Below are positions 1 through 8,161 of a stretch of 64,000 nt of DNA, piece after piece. The DNA is from Bacillus cereus ATCC 14579 (lineage in GTDB: Bacteria > Bacillota > Bacilli > Bacillales > Bacillaceae_G), in the NCBI RefSeq assembly GCF_000007825.1, contig NC_004722.1, positions 4,442,501 to 4,506,500 on the forward strand. The letters run 5' to 3'. Position 1 is the stretch's first letter, and every line of letters begins with the position of its first letter. Made by a program: the position numbers and the translations under genes. Under the pieces are notes generated by a model. The model was not told the DNA's origin and ran no database searches. It saw nothing but the letters and a program-made list of their open reading frames with translations.

Positions 1-159
1 TTGACGTACTTCTTCTCGAGAACGTGGACCATAAGGACAACGTGCTGTATCTCCTAAATATATGATACGCTCTTTCGGCAACTGACGAATTAATTCCTTC
101 GCTACTGTTAAACCGCCAACTCCTGAATCGATAACACCGATTGCTCTATTCAACTTCAT
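1..159 (-). CDS. racE: Glutamate racemase, N-terminal part (runs off the window)
   Basis: The first 53 codons are present; the gene continues past the left edge. Glutamate racemase interconverts L- and D-glutamate in the cytoplasm and supplies D-Glu for peptidoglycan. The visible part carries the family signatures [10 protein letters not shown] near the start and [12 protein letters not shown] around residues 37-48, which contains the first catalytic cysteine. In B. subtilis racE lies next to gerE; here the two are about 4.5 kb apart, separated by accessory genes. Confidence 0.93.
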
Positions 160-324
160 CACCCGTTTTCTCATTCATCATCTTTTATGTTTATCATTAT
201 ATTTTACACACTTTAAGTTCGCTCACTTCAAATGCTTCTGTATGAAAATTTTCATTTTCCCATGTATAGACTAGGACCTTTTTTATTTTGCTCCTTTTTT
301 TCGTAATTTGCAAGATAGAAAAAT

Positions 325-352
325 AACCGACCTTCTATAAGAAAGTCGGTTT
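325..352 (-). terminator. Rho-independent terminator after the MFS gene
   Basis: Stem AACCGAC/GTCGGTT (325-331 with 345-351), followed on the minus strand by a T-rich run. It lies just past the stop of the MFS exporter gene. Confidence 0.7.
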
Positions 353-372
353 CTTCTATATAAAGTGCATAT

Positions 373-1698
373 TCATTGCTCCATCTTTTTTTGAAAAGAA
401 GACATTCCCATTAATAAGAAGAAATGAGCAGCAATTAAAATGACGATCAAAATAAAATTCAATCGATAACTATTTGTAGATTCCATAATTTTGCTCGCTA
501 CAGCTGGTCCAAATGCCATACCGAAAAAGTTAATTAAATTATATAAACCAAGACCGACTCCAACTTTAGCTGGATTTAATGTTTTCGGGATAAATGTGTT
601 TAATGATACTTGAATTGCCGAATAACTCATAAATGTTAAAATAACCGCAAATAAAATAAAGAGTAAGTTCCCGTCCGGAATAATCCCTAAAATTAAAAAG
701 CCAATGATCATAACTACAGAAGCTACATACATCATCTTCACATTCCCAAACGAAGGAATAATCTTTCCGGTAATAAAACTAGATACAATACCAAAGAGAG
801 ATGCAATAAACAATACAATTCCAATAACGAATGGAGACAATCCATGTCCTCTTCCTAACAGTAATGGTAATAATAATAAACTGGCACATAACGCCACATT
901 AATGATAAATCCGACCGCTATTAAACGAAGTAATGGTTTATTTGTAAATAACTCAATATCAATAAACGGCGACTCCGTTCTCTTCATATGAGCCTTAAAT
1001 AAAAATAGAAAAACAACAGATAACACAAAAAGCCAACTATTAATATTAACTCCTAATAAAATGGTCGTAATCAATACAAATAATAAAACTGCTCCAATGA
1101 AATCAAAGCGAAACACTTCATCTGTATGTCGCGCCTCTTCTGGCATAAATTTTACGAGTAAGAAAATACCAATCATTGAAATAACCATAAATAAAAATAA
1201 ATACGGCCACCCTAACGTATTTGTAATTGCCCCACCTACTAAAGGTCCAATACCAACCGCTAATGCAATAGAAGAACTAATCATTGCTAACGCACCTGGT
1301 TTTTTAGCTGGAGCAACTAATTTCGCCACCGCAATCATACTAAGCGCAATAAACGCTGCTCCGCCGCTCGCCTGCACTAACCTTGCGAAAATGATAATTT
1401 CATAAGATTGATTCACAAATCCAACAATAGAACCAGCTACAAATATGATAATAGAAATAATTAATAGTCTTTTTACACTGTAACGATCAGCCAGCTTTCC
1501 ATATATTATCGAACCAATACCGACAACTAAGGAATACCCTACTACAACCCAGCTTACTTTCGATTGACTAATTGATAAATCATTGGCAATATCCTCTAGC
1601 GCTACATTAAATAACACAGCGTTCATCGGTCCTAACAAAACAATAAAACATAATGTAAAAACAAACCATTTCGAATGGTTTCTTATATCTTTCCCCAT
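373..1698 (-). CDS. MFS drug exporter, DHA2/TetA(L)-like
   Basis: A 441-residue, very hydrophobic protein with many membrane segments, so a proton-driven exporter in the cell membrane is likely. Visible MFS signatures are the loop 2-3 motif GKLADRYSVKR (about residue 67) and, in segment 5, a glycine-rich stretch (GIGPLVGGAITNTLGW) typical of the drug:H+ antiporters related to TetA(K)/TetA(L). The ATG at 1698 is chosen because AGGAGA lies nine bases upstream; a GTG at 1707 directly abuts that site and cannot use it. The substrate cannot be read from the sequence; a drug or other small toxic molecule is inferred. Confidence 0.85.
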   Translation of the reverse strand: MGKDIRNHSKWFVFTLCFIVLLGPMNAVLFNVALEDIANDLSISQSKVSWVVVGYSLVVGIGSIIYGKLADRYSVKRLLIISIIIFVAGSIVGFVNQSYEIIIFARLVQASGGAAFIALSMIAVAKLVAPAKKPGALAMISSSIALAVGIGPLVGGAITNTLGWPYLFLFMVISMIGIFLLVKFMPEEARHTDEVFRFDFIGAVLLFVLITTILLGVNINSWLFVLSVVFLFLFKAHMKRTESPFIDIELFTNKPLLRLIAVGFIINVALCASLLLLPLLLGRGHGLSPFVIGIVLFIASLFGIVSSFITGKIIPSFGNVKMMYVASVVMIIGFLILGIIPDGNLLFILFAVILTFMSYSAIQVSLNTFIPKTLNPAKVGVGLGLYNLINFFGMAFGPAVASKIMESTNSYRLNFILIVILIAAHFFLLMGMSSFQKKMEQ

Positions 1699-1830
1699 GT
1701 GTAACACTCTCCTGATTGCAATTTTAAAACTATCAAACTATAGATAAAAAAATGAACTTATTTAAATGTTGTATCACCACTAAACAACTTCATTAAATGT
1801 GTAAAAGTTGCTAATTTATCGCGCGATAAA

Positions 1831-1978
1831 GTGAAACTTTAATCAGTGAGGTTTGTGTTCATTCCCCACTGATTATTAGCCCTCACCAATCGGGCTTTTA
1901 CGGGCAGCCCAACCCCCACCTAAATTCTTTGCTTCCGCTGAATTTTGAGATGGAGGTCTTACTGCCCGTTAATGCGGG
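1831..1978. repeat. bcr1-like short interspersed repeat, copy 1
   Basis: About 148 bp beginning GTGAAACTTTAATCAGTG and containing a CCCCACTGATTATTAG arm that can pair back on the beginning. Copies 2 (3806-3893) and 3 (33871-34017) share the beginning, this arm and the end. It is preceded by ATAAA (1826-1830) and followed by GTAAA (1979-1983), a slightly decayed pair. The size and the TTTAT target (ATAAA on this strand) match what is known of the mobile bcr1 repeat of the B. cereus group; the name is inferred from that. Confidence 0.75.
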
Positions 1979-2068
1979 GTAAATTGAATTCGAAACGAAA
2001 CACGTATGTTGTTCGATATTCATGGAACTATCATAGTTTCAGCATTACAGTTTGTCAACGAAAAATAT

Positions 2069-2106
2069 ACAAAGTAAACTAATTAAGTCTTTTTAGTTTA
2101 CTTTGT
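2069..2106. promoter_or_regulatory. Perfect 13-bp inverted repeat, probable TetR operator
   Basis: ACAAAGTAAACTA (2069-2081) is mirrored perfectly by TAGTTTACTTTGT (2094-2106) across a 12-base spacer. No T-run follows, so it is not a terminator. TATACA-like -10 sequence follows at about 2117, so a repressor bound here would block transcription towards the DJ-1 gene at 2244. The TetR-family gene at 2976-3614 is the obvious candidate binder (inference). Confidence 0.5.
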
Positions 2107-2155
2107 TCAAAAGTTATTATACACTAATTTCGAAGCCGATATAAGGAGGACTGGC

Positions 2156-2182
2156 ATGATTATTCAAATTTACATTTTTTAA
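2156..2182 (+). CDS. Eight-codon leader ORF or gene remnant
   Basis: ATG preceded at good spacing by AAGGAGGA (2143-2150), then codons for MIIQIYIF and TAA. The ribosome site is as strong as that of the real gene downstream. It may be a translated leader peptide for the DJ-1 gene or the stub of a lost gene. Nothing is recognisable in the peptide. Confidence 0.3.
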   Translation: MIIQIYIF

Positions 2183-2243
2183 CTTAATAAAATGAAACGC
2201 ATACAGAACTTTTATATAGAAGAGACATTATAGGAGGATTATG

Positions 2244-2927
2244 ATGAAGAGAAAAATGTTAGTTGTATTAACAAGCGTAGAAAAATACCCAAATTTAAAT
2301 AGGGCTACCGGACTTTGGCTTGGTGAAGCTGTACATTTCGTAAAAAAAGTAGAAGAAGCTGGTTACGAAGTTGATTACGTCAGTCCACAAGGCGGTTATA
2401 CACCAATTGATCCACATAGTTTAGCAATGGCGGAGAGTATCGATTGGGAATGGTATCAAAAGAAAGAGTTTATGAATCGCCTCGGTTCTACAATGAAACC
2501 AAGTGAAGTGAATCCAGAAGACTACGCTGTTATTTATTACGCAGGTGGCCACGGGGTTATTTGGGACTTCCCAGAAAATAAAGAACTTCAAAATATTAGC
2601 CGCAATATTTATGAAAACGGCGGAATTGTTTCTTCGGTTTGTCATGGAGCTGCTGGTTTATTTCATATTACATTAAGCAATGGGGATCGTTTAATTAGCG
2701 GTAAGAAGGTAACAGGCTTTTCAAATGAAGAAGAAAAATTAGCTGAATTAGATCAATTCGTTCCATTTTTAACAGAAGATGAACTCATTAAAAATGGAGG
2801 ACTTTACGAAAAAGCCGCGCAACCGTGGGAAGCTTATGCTCTAGAAGATAATCGTGTTATCACTGGTCAAAATCCAGCTTCAGGTGGTCTATTTTCCGAA
2901 TTAGTATTAAAACAGTTGCAAAAATAA
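2244..2927 (+). CDS. DJ-1/PfpI family protein, Hsp31-like (copy 1)
   Basis: About 227 residues, cytosolic. It has the class I glutamine-amidotransferase-like fold: a GLWLGE segment with the conserved acidic residue near residue 24, the GGHG loop at about 100, and the nucleophile elbow SSVCHGAAG with Cys near 131. Hsp31-type relatives act on methylglyoxal (glyoxalase III) or as stress chaperones/deglycases; the exact substrate is not readable. ATG at 2244 is favoured over 2241 because AGGAGG ends at 2237. A paralogue lies at 3935-4597 on the other side of a TetR gene, suggesting a small electrophile- or aldehyde-response cluster (inference). Confidence 0.85.
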   Translation: MKRKMLVVLTSVEKYPNLNRATGLWLGEAVHFVKKVEEAGYEVDYVSPQGGYTPIDPHSLAMAESIDWEWYQKKEFMNRLGSTMKPSEVNPEDYAVIYYAGGHGVIWDFPENKELQNISRNIYENGGIVSSVCHGAAGLFHITLSNGDRLISGKKVTGFSNEEEKLAELDQFVPFLTEDELIKNGGLYEKAAQPWEAYALEDNRVITGQNPASGGLFSELVLKQLQK

Positions 2928-2934
2928 TATGTAC

Positions 2935-2978
2935 TAAAAAAGCAGATTCTCCTCTATTAAGGGAGATCTGCTTTTTTA
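2935..2978. terminator. Bidirectional terminator between convergent genes
   Basis: Stem AGCAGATTCTCC (2941-2952) with GGGAGATCTGCT (2961-2972), A-run on the left and T-run on the right. It can serve both the DJ-1 gene and the TetR gene. Confidence 0.85.
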
Positions 2979-3614
2979 CGAAATCATTTGCAAAATAGCA
3001 ATAACTTCTTTTTCAATTTCAGAATCATCAATTGCTTCTATATACTCTGGTTTAAAAAGTTGATACTTCTTTAATTGATAAAAATCAAGTATCGCTTTCT
3101 TTAACGTAATATCGTACTGAATACAAAAAGAATGATCTATAATACGTCTTAACATCACATCATCTTGTACCATAAATAATTGTGCATTCATTTTATTAAA
3201 ATAACCTTGTTCCATACCCGCTTCAAAAAACATTTGCAAATTATGGTTACGATTTTGTTGGGCAGCGACTAATTGATCCGACAAATGTGGATATGCTTCT
3301 TTCAAATCTTGCAAAAAAACATCCGAAATATATGTCACACATTTTAAAGAATGGATAAACGTCTTTTGGAAACGTTCTGTAAATGACATACTTTCATCTT
3401 GATTATCCGCATCACCTTCGAGTAGATAGTTCATGAAATCCTCTACTACCACCTCAATAATTTCATCTTTCGAAGAAAAACGTTTATATAAAGTAGCTTT
3501 ACTAATATCCATATATTTCGCAATTTCATCTATTTTCAATTGGCTAAAACTTGTCTTTCTAATAATGGGCTTTATTTTATTAATATAAGTATTTGCACAT
3601 GCGACTTTTCTCAT
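2976..3614 (-). CDS. TetR/AcrR family transcriptional regulator
   Basis: 212 residues. The N-terminal helix-turn-helix spans about 25-50 (LKIDEIAKYMDISKATLYKRF), followed by a helical ligand domain with no close family that I recognise. The start is supported by AGGGGAGG upstream of the ATG. It sits between two DJ-1/PfpI genes; a perfect inverted repeat upstream of the first (2069-2106) is a plausible operator. Its ligand is unknown; a toxic small molecule or reactive aldehyde would fit the neighbours (inference). Confidence 0.85.
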   Translation of the reverse strand: MRKVACANTYINKIKPIIRKTSFSQLKIDEIAKYMDISKATLYKRFSSKDEIIEVVVEDFMNYLLEGDADNQDESMSFTERFQKTFIHSLKCVTYISDVFLQDLKEAYPHLSDQLVAAQQNRNHNLQMFFEAGMEQGYFNKMNAQLFMVQDDVMLRRIIDHSFCIQYDITLKKAILDFYQLKKYQLFKPEYIEAIDDSEIEKEVIAILQMIS

Positions 3615-3805
3615 TTAAAAGAGCCTCCCCTTTTGTCCATACAAAATAGTATAGCAAATTCACGAATGATTATAAATGAAGTTATTATACTCACTATGCC
3701 TTTTTAGTTTATTACATTTTCATATACTATACATAAAAAACTATAATCAATTATTACCAACTGGACGGTTACAAACCAATTTCGAGGCGGGAATTTTAGA
3801 ATACA

Positions 3806-3893
3806 GTGAAACTTTAATCAGTGGGGGGGCGTTCATCCCCACTGATTATTAGCTCTCACCAATCGGGGGTCCTACTGCCCGGCAAATAGAGGG
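3806..3893. repeat. bcr1-like repeat, copy 2 (internally shortened)
   Basis: About 88 bp with the same beginning and stem arm as copy 1 but lacking roughly 60 bp of the interior. Flanks are ATACA (3801-3805) and ATAAA (3894-3898). Just upstream, 3779-3800 resembles the tail of another copy (GAGGCGGGAATTTTA), so two tandem elements may have recombined. Confidence 0.65.
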
Positions 3894-3895
3894 AT

Positions 3896-3936
3896 AAAAA
3901 TACCCACTACCTTTGTTAGTAGCGGGTACTTTTTCT
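3896..3936 (-). terminator. Terminator after the second DJ-1 gene
   Basis: Imperfect stem TACCCACTAC (3901-3910) with GTAGCGGGTA (3919-3928); A- and T-runs flank both sides. Confidence 0.75.
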
Positions 3937-4597
3937 ATAATTTATTTACAGCCCTTTTTATAGCCTTACCTATTTCCACGCTAGACTGTGGATTTTGTCC
4001 TGTAATTAAATGACCATCTACTACTACATGCGGCGTAAAATTGGGGGCTACATAAAACAAAGCTCCTTCTTCTTTCAACTTACTTTCTAACAAAAACGGA
4101 ACGCGCTTTTCTAAATGTACAGCTCTTTCTTCATCGTTTGTATAACCTGTTATACGCTTACCCGCTACAAAATACAAGCCATCCTTATTTTTCACACCGA
4201 CTAAAGAGCTTACTCCGTGACAAACAGCCGCTACAATCCGGTTATTGTTATACATATTCTCAATCAAATTTGCTACATATGGATTACCTGGAAAATCTAC
4301 AATCGCCCCGTGCCCACCACCAAATAAAACCGCATCATAATCCGAAAAATGAACATTTGAAATCGGCTTCGTATTTTGCAATAAAGAAGCTACATGCTTG
4401 AATTCGCGAGGTATACCATTCGGAATAGACACTCTATCTATAGGTACTCTCCCGCCTTTTATTGACACAATATCAACATCAAACTTAGCCTTTTTTAATA
4501 CATGATAAGGAGCTGCGAGCTCTTCAAGCCACAAACCAGTCGGGTGTCCATTCATATCATGAGCACTTGTTGAAACTAACAGTATCCTTTTCAACAT
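3935..4597 (-). CDS. DJ-1/PfpI family protein, Hsp31-like (copy 2)
   Basis: 220 residues, paralogous to the protein at 2244-2927 in length and motifs: GLWLEEL with the acidic residue near 26, GGGHG at about 92-96, and the nucleophile elbow AAVCHGVSS with Cys near 125. Near its end it shares the sequence GQNPQSS/GQNPASG with copy 1. A cytosolic glyoxalase III, deglycase or chaperone role is inferred from the family. It starts at ATG 4597 behind a GGAGGGGAT site. It is transcribed in the same direction as the TetR gene, with the bcr1 copy 2 between them. Confidence 0.85.
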   Translation of the reverse strand: MLKRILLVSTSAHDMNGHPTGLWLEELAAPYHVLKKAKFDVDIVSIKGGRVPIDRVSIPNGIPREFKHVASLLQNTKPISNVHFSDYDAVLFGGGHGAIVDFPGNPYVANLIENMYNNNRIVAAVCHGVSSLVGVKNKDGLYFVAGKRITGYTNDEERAVHLEKRVPFLLESKLKEEGALFYVAPNFTPHVVVDGHLITGQNPQSSVEIGKAIKRAVNKL

Positions 4598-4671
4598 ATC
4601 CCCTCCTTATTACCTATTTATGTATGAAACGTTTTTATCATTCATATAGCAAGTGAAGCAAACAAAAAAAT

Positions 4672-4706
4672 AGCCGACTTTTATATAAAAGTCGGCTGCT
4701 TTCTTA
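4672..4706 (-). terminator. Terminator after gerE
   Basis: A 26-base perfect palindrome (4672-4697) built on AGCCGACTTTTA, followed on the minus strand by A/T-rich sequence with TTTTTTT. Confidence 0.85.
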
Positions 4707-4928
4707 TAATTCGAGCTCTCCCATACGAAGAAGCTCCACAACTGCTTGTGAACGTCCTTTAACCCCTAGCTTTTGCATTGCGTTTGAGATGTGGTTGCGA
4801 ACTGTCTTTTCACTTATAAAAAGTTCACCTGCAATTTCCTTCGTTGTTTTATCTTGAACCAGCAATTCAAATACTTCTCTCTCTCTCTTTGTGAGTAAAG
4901 GTTTAGATTGATACGCTTTTTCCTTCAA
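4704..4928 (-). CDS. gerE: Spore-coat transcription factor GerE (LuxR-type)
   Basis: 74 residues, essentially only the LuxR-type helix-turn-helix: LTKREREVFELLVQ at 12-25 and the recognition helix region KEIAGELFISEKTVRNHISNAM. It matches B. subtilis GerE almost residue for residue as I recall it. GerE acts in the mother cell late in sporulation and switches spore-coat genes on or off. The start is TTG, with AGGAGGG nine bases upstream. A sigma-K-type promoter lies upstream at 4996-5004. The next backbone gene, ysmA, is about 12 kb away here. Confidence 0.97.
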   Translation of the reverse strand: MKEKAYQSKPLLTKREREVFELLVQDKTTKEIAGELFISEKTVRNHISNAMQKLGVKGRSQAVVELLRMGELEL

Positions 4929-4995
4929 CTGGTATAACCCTCCTTGCTTAAGCCAGAGCTGTGTATGTGTAAGTTGGGTGTTTATTTAGTCAAGA

Positions 4996-5023
4996 TATTG
5001 TATGAACGAAATGTGCAGGTGGT
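4996..5023 (-). promoter_or_regulatory. Probable sigma-K promoter of gerE
   Basis: On the minus strand CATACAATA (4996-5004) fits the sigma-K -10 pattern CATANNNTA, and an AC lies 17 bases upstream, as the weak -35 requires. B. subtilis gerE is transcribed by sigma-K, which supports the reading. Confidence 0.6.
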
Positions 5024-5093
5024 GAATGAAAATGGGCTTTATTTCCTATGTTATTTTAGACTTTTATACAGTGCGTACACTCTTTTTATCCAC

Positions 5094-6389
5094 TTACTTT
5101 CCAACGCGCCATATTTGTTCTAGCAATATACTTACAACCGTACCTACAAATAAGCCATTACCGAATATATATTGCATAACAGACGGCAAGGATTGGAGTG
5201 CTCCAGACGGTAAAAACATAACGCCGCTGCCAAATAATACTGCAACGCCTAAAATCGTTACATTCCTTTCACTCATCGGCACTTGTTTTATATTATTAAA
5301 TCCAATTCCAATTAACTGTACGAACGAAGCCATTAAAACAGCCGATGCGACAGCTGATGGTAAAGATGCTAAGTAACGAATAATACTTGGAAAAAGAGAC
5401 ATTACGACTAGTAACGCACATGCCATTAAGAACGATCGGATATATTTTTGTTTTGTTAAACGTATAAATCCTGCCGTTGCTGGTAACGGAACGACACCTA
5501 CAGTTGAAAATACAGAAGAGATGATATGCGAAATCCCCCCAACCCATGTTCCATCTTTCAACTGTTTTTGTTCAATAGTCGCTTTATGAATAGTTGCTTG
5601 ATTAATTGCTATAATAGCTGCCACTGTATTCGAAACTAAAATACATACCATAACAAAACTTGATACAGCCATACCTGTATTCCATTTTGGAAGCCCCCAA
5701 GCAAATATATGTGGAAGTTGCACAAAATGAGTTACTTGAGATGGGATTGTCACTTTTCCTGCAATGAGAAAAATAATCCACCCACTAATTAATCCTATTA
5801 AAACTGCATAACTTTTGACAAAGCCTTTTCCAAAATTAGATAGTATAATAACGAACAGAAATATACTAAACGCGATCATTGCTGTAAATCCGTCGATTTG
5901 AGAAATAGTAGCTGTAATTCCTAACATTCCTTTTAAAAACACACCACTTAATTGTAAACATAATAAAAGTAAAAACGTCCCTGTCACAAGCGGCGTAAAT
6001 AAAAATAAAATACGTCCTATAAAACCAGTTACTCCTAATCCTATTAAAATAATACCGGAGATTATCATTCCTAATTCTAAAATTTGCAGTGTACTATGTA
6101 ATTGATCTTGTCCGGCCGTTGCATAAGCAAGTACGGTAAATACACCAACCCAAGATCCAGCCGGCCCATCCGCAATTGGTAGTCTATGCCCAAGCCATCC
6201 TTGTAAAAAAGAAGATATACCAACTACAAAAAACGTACGCTGCATTAAATAAAATATTTCTTCCGTCGTAAGATGAAATAATCCGCCAACGACAATTGGT
6301 AGTGCGATTGAATTTGCTAATAAAAATATAAACCATTGTAAAGTTCCCATAATATGATTTTGGTTATGTTGATTGTCCAATTTTTTCAT
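5094..6389 (-). CDS. NCS2 family purine/pyrimidine permease
   Basis: Up to 431 residues, polytopic membrane protein of the nucleobase-cation symporter 2 family (UraA/xanthine permease type). Visible features are about 12-14 hydrophobic segments, the DGPAGSWVGVFTV stretch near 75 and the GVVPLPATAGFIRLT segment near 300. It imports a free base with protons. It is the neighbour of a cytosine-deaminase-like enzyme at 6487-7728, so the two probably import and deaminate a base. The start is uncertain: AGAAGGG directly touches the ATG at 6389, while a TTG at 6380 has better spacing. A 29-codon ORF overlaps this start in another frame. Confidence 0.88.
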   Translation of the reverse strand: MKKLDNQHNQNHIMGTLQWFIFLLANSIALPIVVGGLFHLTTEEIFYLMQRTFFVVGISSFLQGWLGHRLPIADGPAGSWVGVFTVLAYATAGQDQLHSTLQILELGMIISGIILIGLGVTGFIGRILFLFTPLVTGTFLLLLCLQLSGVFLKGMLGITATISQIDGFTAMIAFSIFLFVIILSNFGKGFVKSYAVLIGLISGWIIFLIAGKVTIPSQVTHFVQLPHIFAWGLPKWNTGMAVSSFVMVCILVSNTVAAIIAINQATIHKATIEQKQLKDGTWVGGISHIISSVFSTVGVVPLPATAGFIRLTKQKYIRSFLMACALLVVMSLFPSIIRYLASLPSAVASAVLMASFVQLIGIGFNNIKQVPMSERNVTILGVAVLFGSGVMFLPSGALQSLPSVMQYIFGNGLFVGTVVSILLEQIWRVGK

Positions 6390-6453
6390 CCCTTCTAGCT
6401 TTCCTATAAAAATATATTGTAAGAATAAAAAAGAAGAGTTCTATACTCACCAT
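6364..6453 (-). CDS. Small ORF (29 aa) overlapping the permease start
   Basis: ATG at 6453 with AGGAGGG five bases upstream. The peptide has a hydrophobic stretch (about residues 5-16, LFFFILTIYFY) and a basic tail (RKARR), like a one-pass membrane peptide. It overlaps the beginning of the permease gene in a different frame, so it could couple translation of the permease or act as a leader peptide. No family is recognised. Confidence 0.4.
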   Translation of the reverse strand: MVSIELFFFILTIYFYRKARRDEKIGQST

Positions 6454-6486
6454 TAGAACCCTCCTCAAAATATTTAAACGATTCTT

Positions 6487-7728
6487 CTACACAAGATTAT
6501 TTAATTCCACCTCATTTAAACTTCCAACAACAATATTTCCTTTATACACGACTAAACGTTTTTCTGTTTGACGCGCTACTGCTTCAGCAGCGCATGTCGC
6601 ATTCGTCAAAACAAAGCTCGCTTCATCCCCTACATTCGGCCATACTCGCTTCCCTTCCTTATTTAACGTTTCTTTTCCTCCTGTAATAAAGCGGAGTGCT
6701 TTTCCTAAAGACCTTTCGTCACTCCACCCAAAACGCTCTGCTAATCGATTCGCCTTTTGAAGCATATCACCTGTTCCAAACGGTGACCAATGATCTGTAA
6801 TGCTATCATTGCCTAATGAAACCTTAACACCTTTTTTATCTAATAACGGAATTGGGATTACTTGTTTACCAATTGGCACTGTTGAAGTAATATCAATATT
6901 TACATTTGCGAGTCTTTCTGCCACTTCTTCAGCCTCTTTATCAGTAACACCACCAAGTCCAAGTGCATGACTAATCGTTACACGGCCTTGCCATCCTGCT
7001 TCTTCTGTTAAACTTGCCAATCTCTTCATCGTAAACGTTCCAAGATTATTCGCATCGTGCAAATGAATATCAACATCCGCATTAAATTCGACTGCGATAT
7101 CCATAATTGTATGTAATGACTTTTCAATGTCATTATCCACTGTAGCTGGATCTACTCCTCCGACTAGATTGGCACCCATACGCATCGCATCTTTCACGAG
7201 TTGCACAGAATTACTGCGCAATAATCCATGTTGCGGAAACGCAACAATTCTACTAGATACTCGATTTTTATATGTTTCTAATGCCGCTAACGTCGCCTCC
7301 AAATTACCAAGCCCAATAATTGGATCAACATTACAATGCGTTCTAATATTCGTTGCACCATTTTGCAGTAGTAACTCTAGCATATTTTCCGCTCTATTTT
7401 GAGCAGTCGCTAATTGCTTTGGTAAAATTTTTTCTTCTTCATTAAAACGTGTAAAAATACTTTCTGCTGGCATACAAGCTTTCCATGGGCCACTATAATA
7501 TGTTTTATCAATGTGAATGTGCATCTCTTTGAAAGCTGGCAACATTAATAAGTTCTTAGCATCAAAAGTTACTATATCTTCCTCTTGAACAATCCCTTTT
7601 ATAATTTTTTTAATTCGACCATCTTCAATAAGTAAACTGCATAATTCTGTTTCTGTTTGTGAAATTCTCTCTTCTTCATATGTATATCCTGATTCAAGCA
7701 TTACGTTAGTCAACCAATATACTGTCAT
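6487..7728 (-). CDS. Amidohydrolase, cytosine-deaminase-like
   Basis: 413 residues, cytosolic metal-dependent amidohydrolase. Metal ligands can be seen: MHIHIDKT near residue 70 (HxH), HCN at about 131, HLHD near 222-225, SHALGLG near 253 and the NDSITDHWSPFG catalytic aspartate near 320. This set is that of the CodA cytosine deaminase group, which turns cytosine into uracil or related bases, including creatinine- or isoguanine-type substrates. It lies directly upstream of an NCS2 base permease, supporting a salvage role. The start ATG has GTGGGGAAA upstream. Confidence 0.85.
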   Translation of the reverse strand: MTVYWLTNVMLESGYTYEEERISQTETELCSLLIEDGRIKKIIKGIVQEEDIVTFDAKNLLMLPAFKEMHIHIDKTYYSGPWKACMPAESIFTRFNEEEKILPKQLATAQNRAENMLELLLQNGATNIRTHCNVDPIIGLGNLEATLAALETYKNRVSSRIVAFPQHGLLRSNSVQLVKDAMRMGANLVGGVDPATVDNDIEKSLHTIMDIAVEFNADVDIHLHDANNLGTFTMKRLASLTEEAGWQGRVTISHALGLGGVTDKEAEEVAERLANVNIDITSTVPIGKQVIPIPLLDKKGVKVSLGNDSITDHWSPFGTGDMLQKANRLAERFGWSDERSLGKALRFITGGKETLNKEGKRVWPNVGDEASFVLTNATCAAEAVARQTEKRLVVYKGNIVVGSLNEVELNNLV

Positions 7729-7912
7729 CTCTATTTCCCCACCCTTTATTAAAAATCACCTCATAACTACAAGTTTAATATCCACTGAAAATTAAGACAA
7801 TTAATACGATCGCTTCTCACAAAAAAAATGTAATACAACCCCATAGTCTTCTCATAAATTTCCATATAGAATAAAAGTATGCAGTTTGATATAAAAAGGA
7901 GTTGATTGGAAT

Positions 7913-8098
7913 ATGTCAAAAAGGTTATGTAAATCCGAAACTGATAAAATGCTATTTGGTATATGTGGTGGTTTAGGAGAATATTTTGATATTAGCTCTA
8001 CTCTTATTCGTATCATTTGGGTTATTGCTGTTTTATGTTTTGGGACAGGATTTTTAGTTTATTTCATTTGTTTATTACTTATGCCACGTTCGTACTAA
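7913..8098 (+). CDS. PspC-domain small membrane protein
   Basis: 61 residues, nearly all PspC domain: LCKSETDKMLFGICGGLGEYFDISSTLIRIIW at 5-36, then a membrane segment (about 34-57) ending in LMPRSY. Short PspC proteins sit in the cytoplasmic membrane and are linked to envelope stress. AAAAGGAG lies upstream of the ATG. It is a single-gene unit, divergent from the deaminase gene. Confidence 0.88.
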   Translation: MSKRLCKSETDKMLFGICGGLGEYFDISSTLIRIIWVIAVLCFGTGFLVYFICLLLMPRSY

Positions 8099-8127
8099 TG
8101 GCATCATTTCACATACTTAAGAAGAGC

Positions 8128-8161
8128 AAATCACCTATAGAATCCTATAGGTGATTTTTTC
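8128..8161. terminator. Bidirectional terminator, pspC-like / XRE-cupin gene
   Basis: Thirteen-base perfect stem AAATCACCTATAG (8128-8140) with CTATAGGTGATTT (8145-8157), T-run to 8160, A-rich on the other side. Confidence 0.85.

Noticed and set aside
5026..5376. 116-codon plus-strand ORF opposite the NCS2 permease
   Set aside because: Mostly antisense to a well-supported permease gene; poor codon use and no family match.
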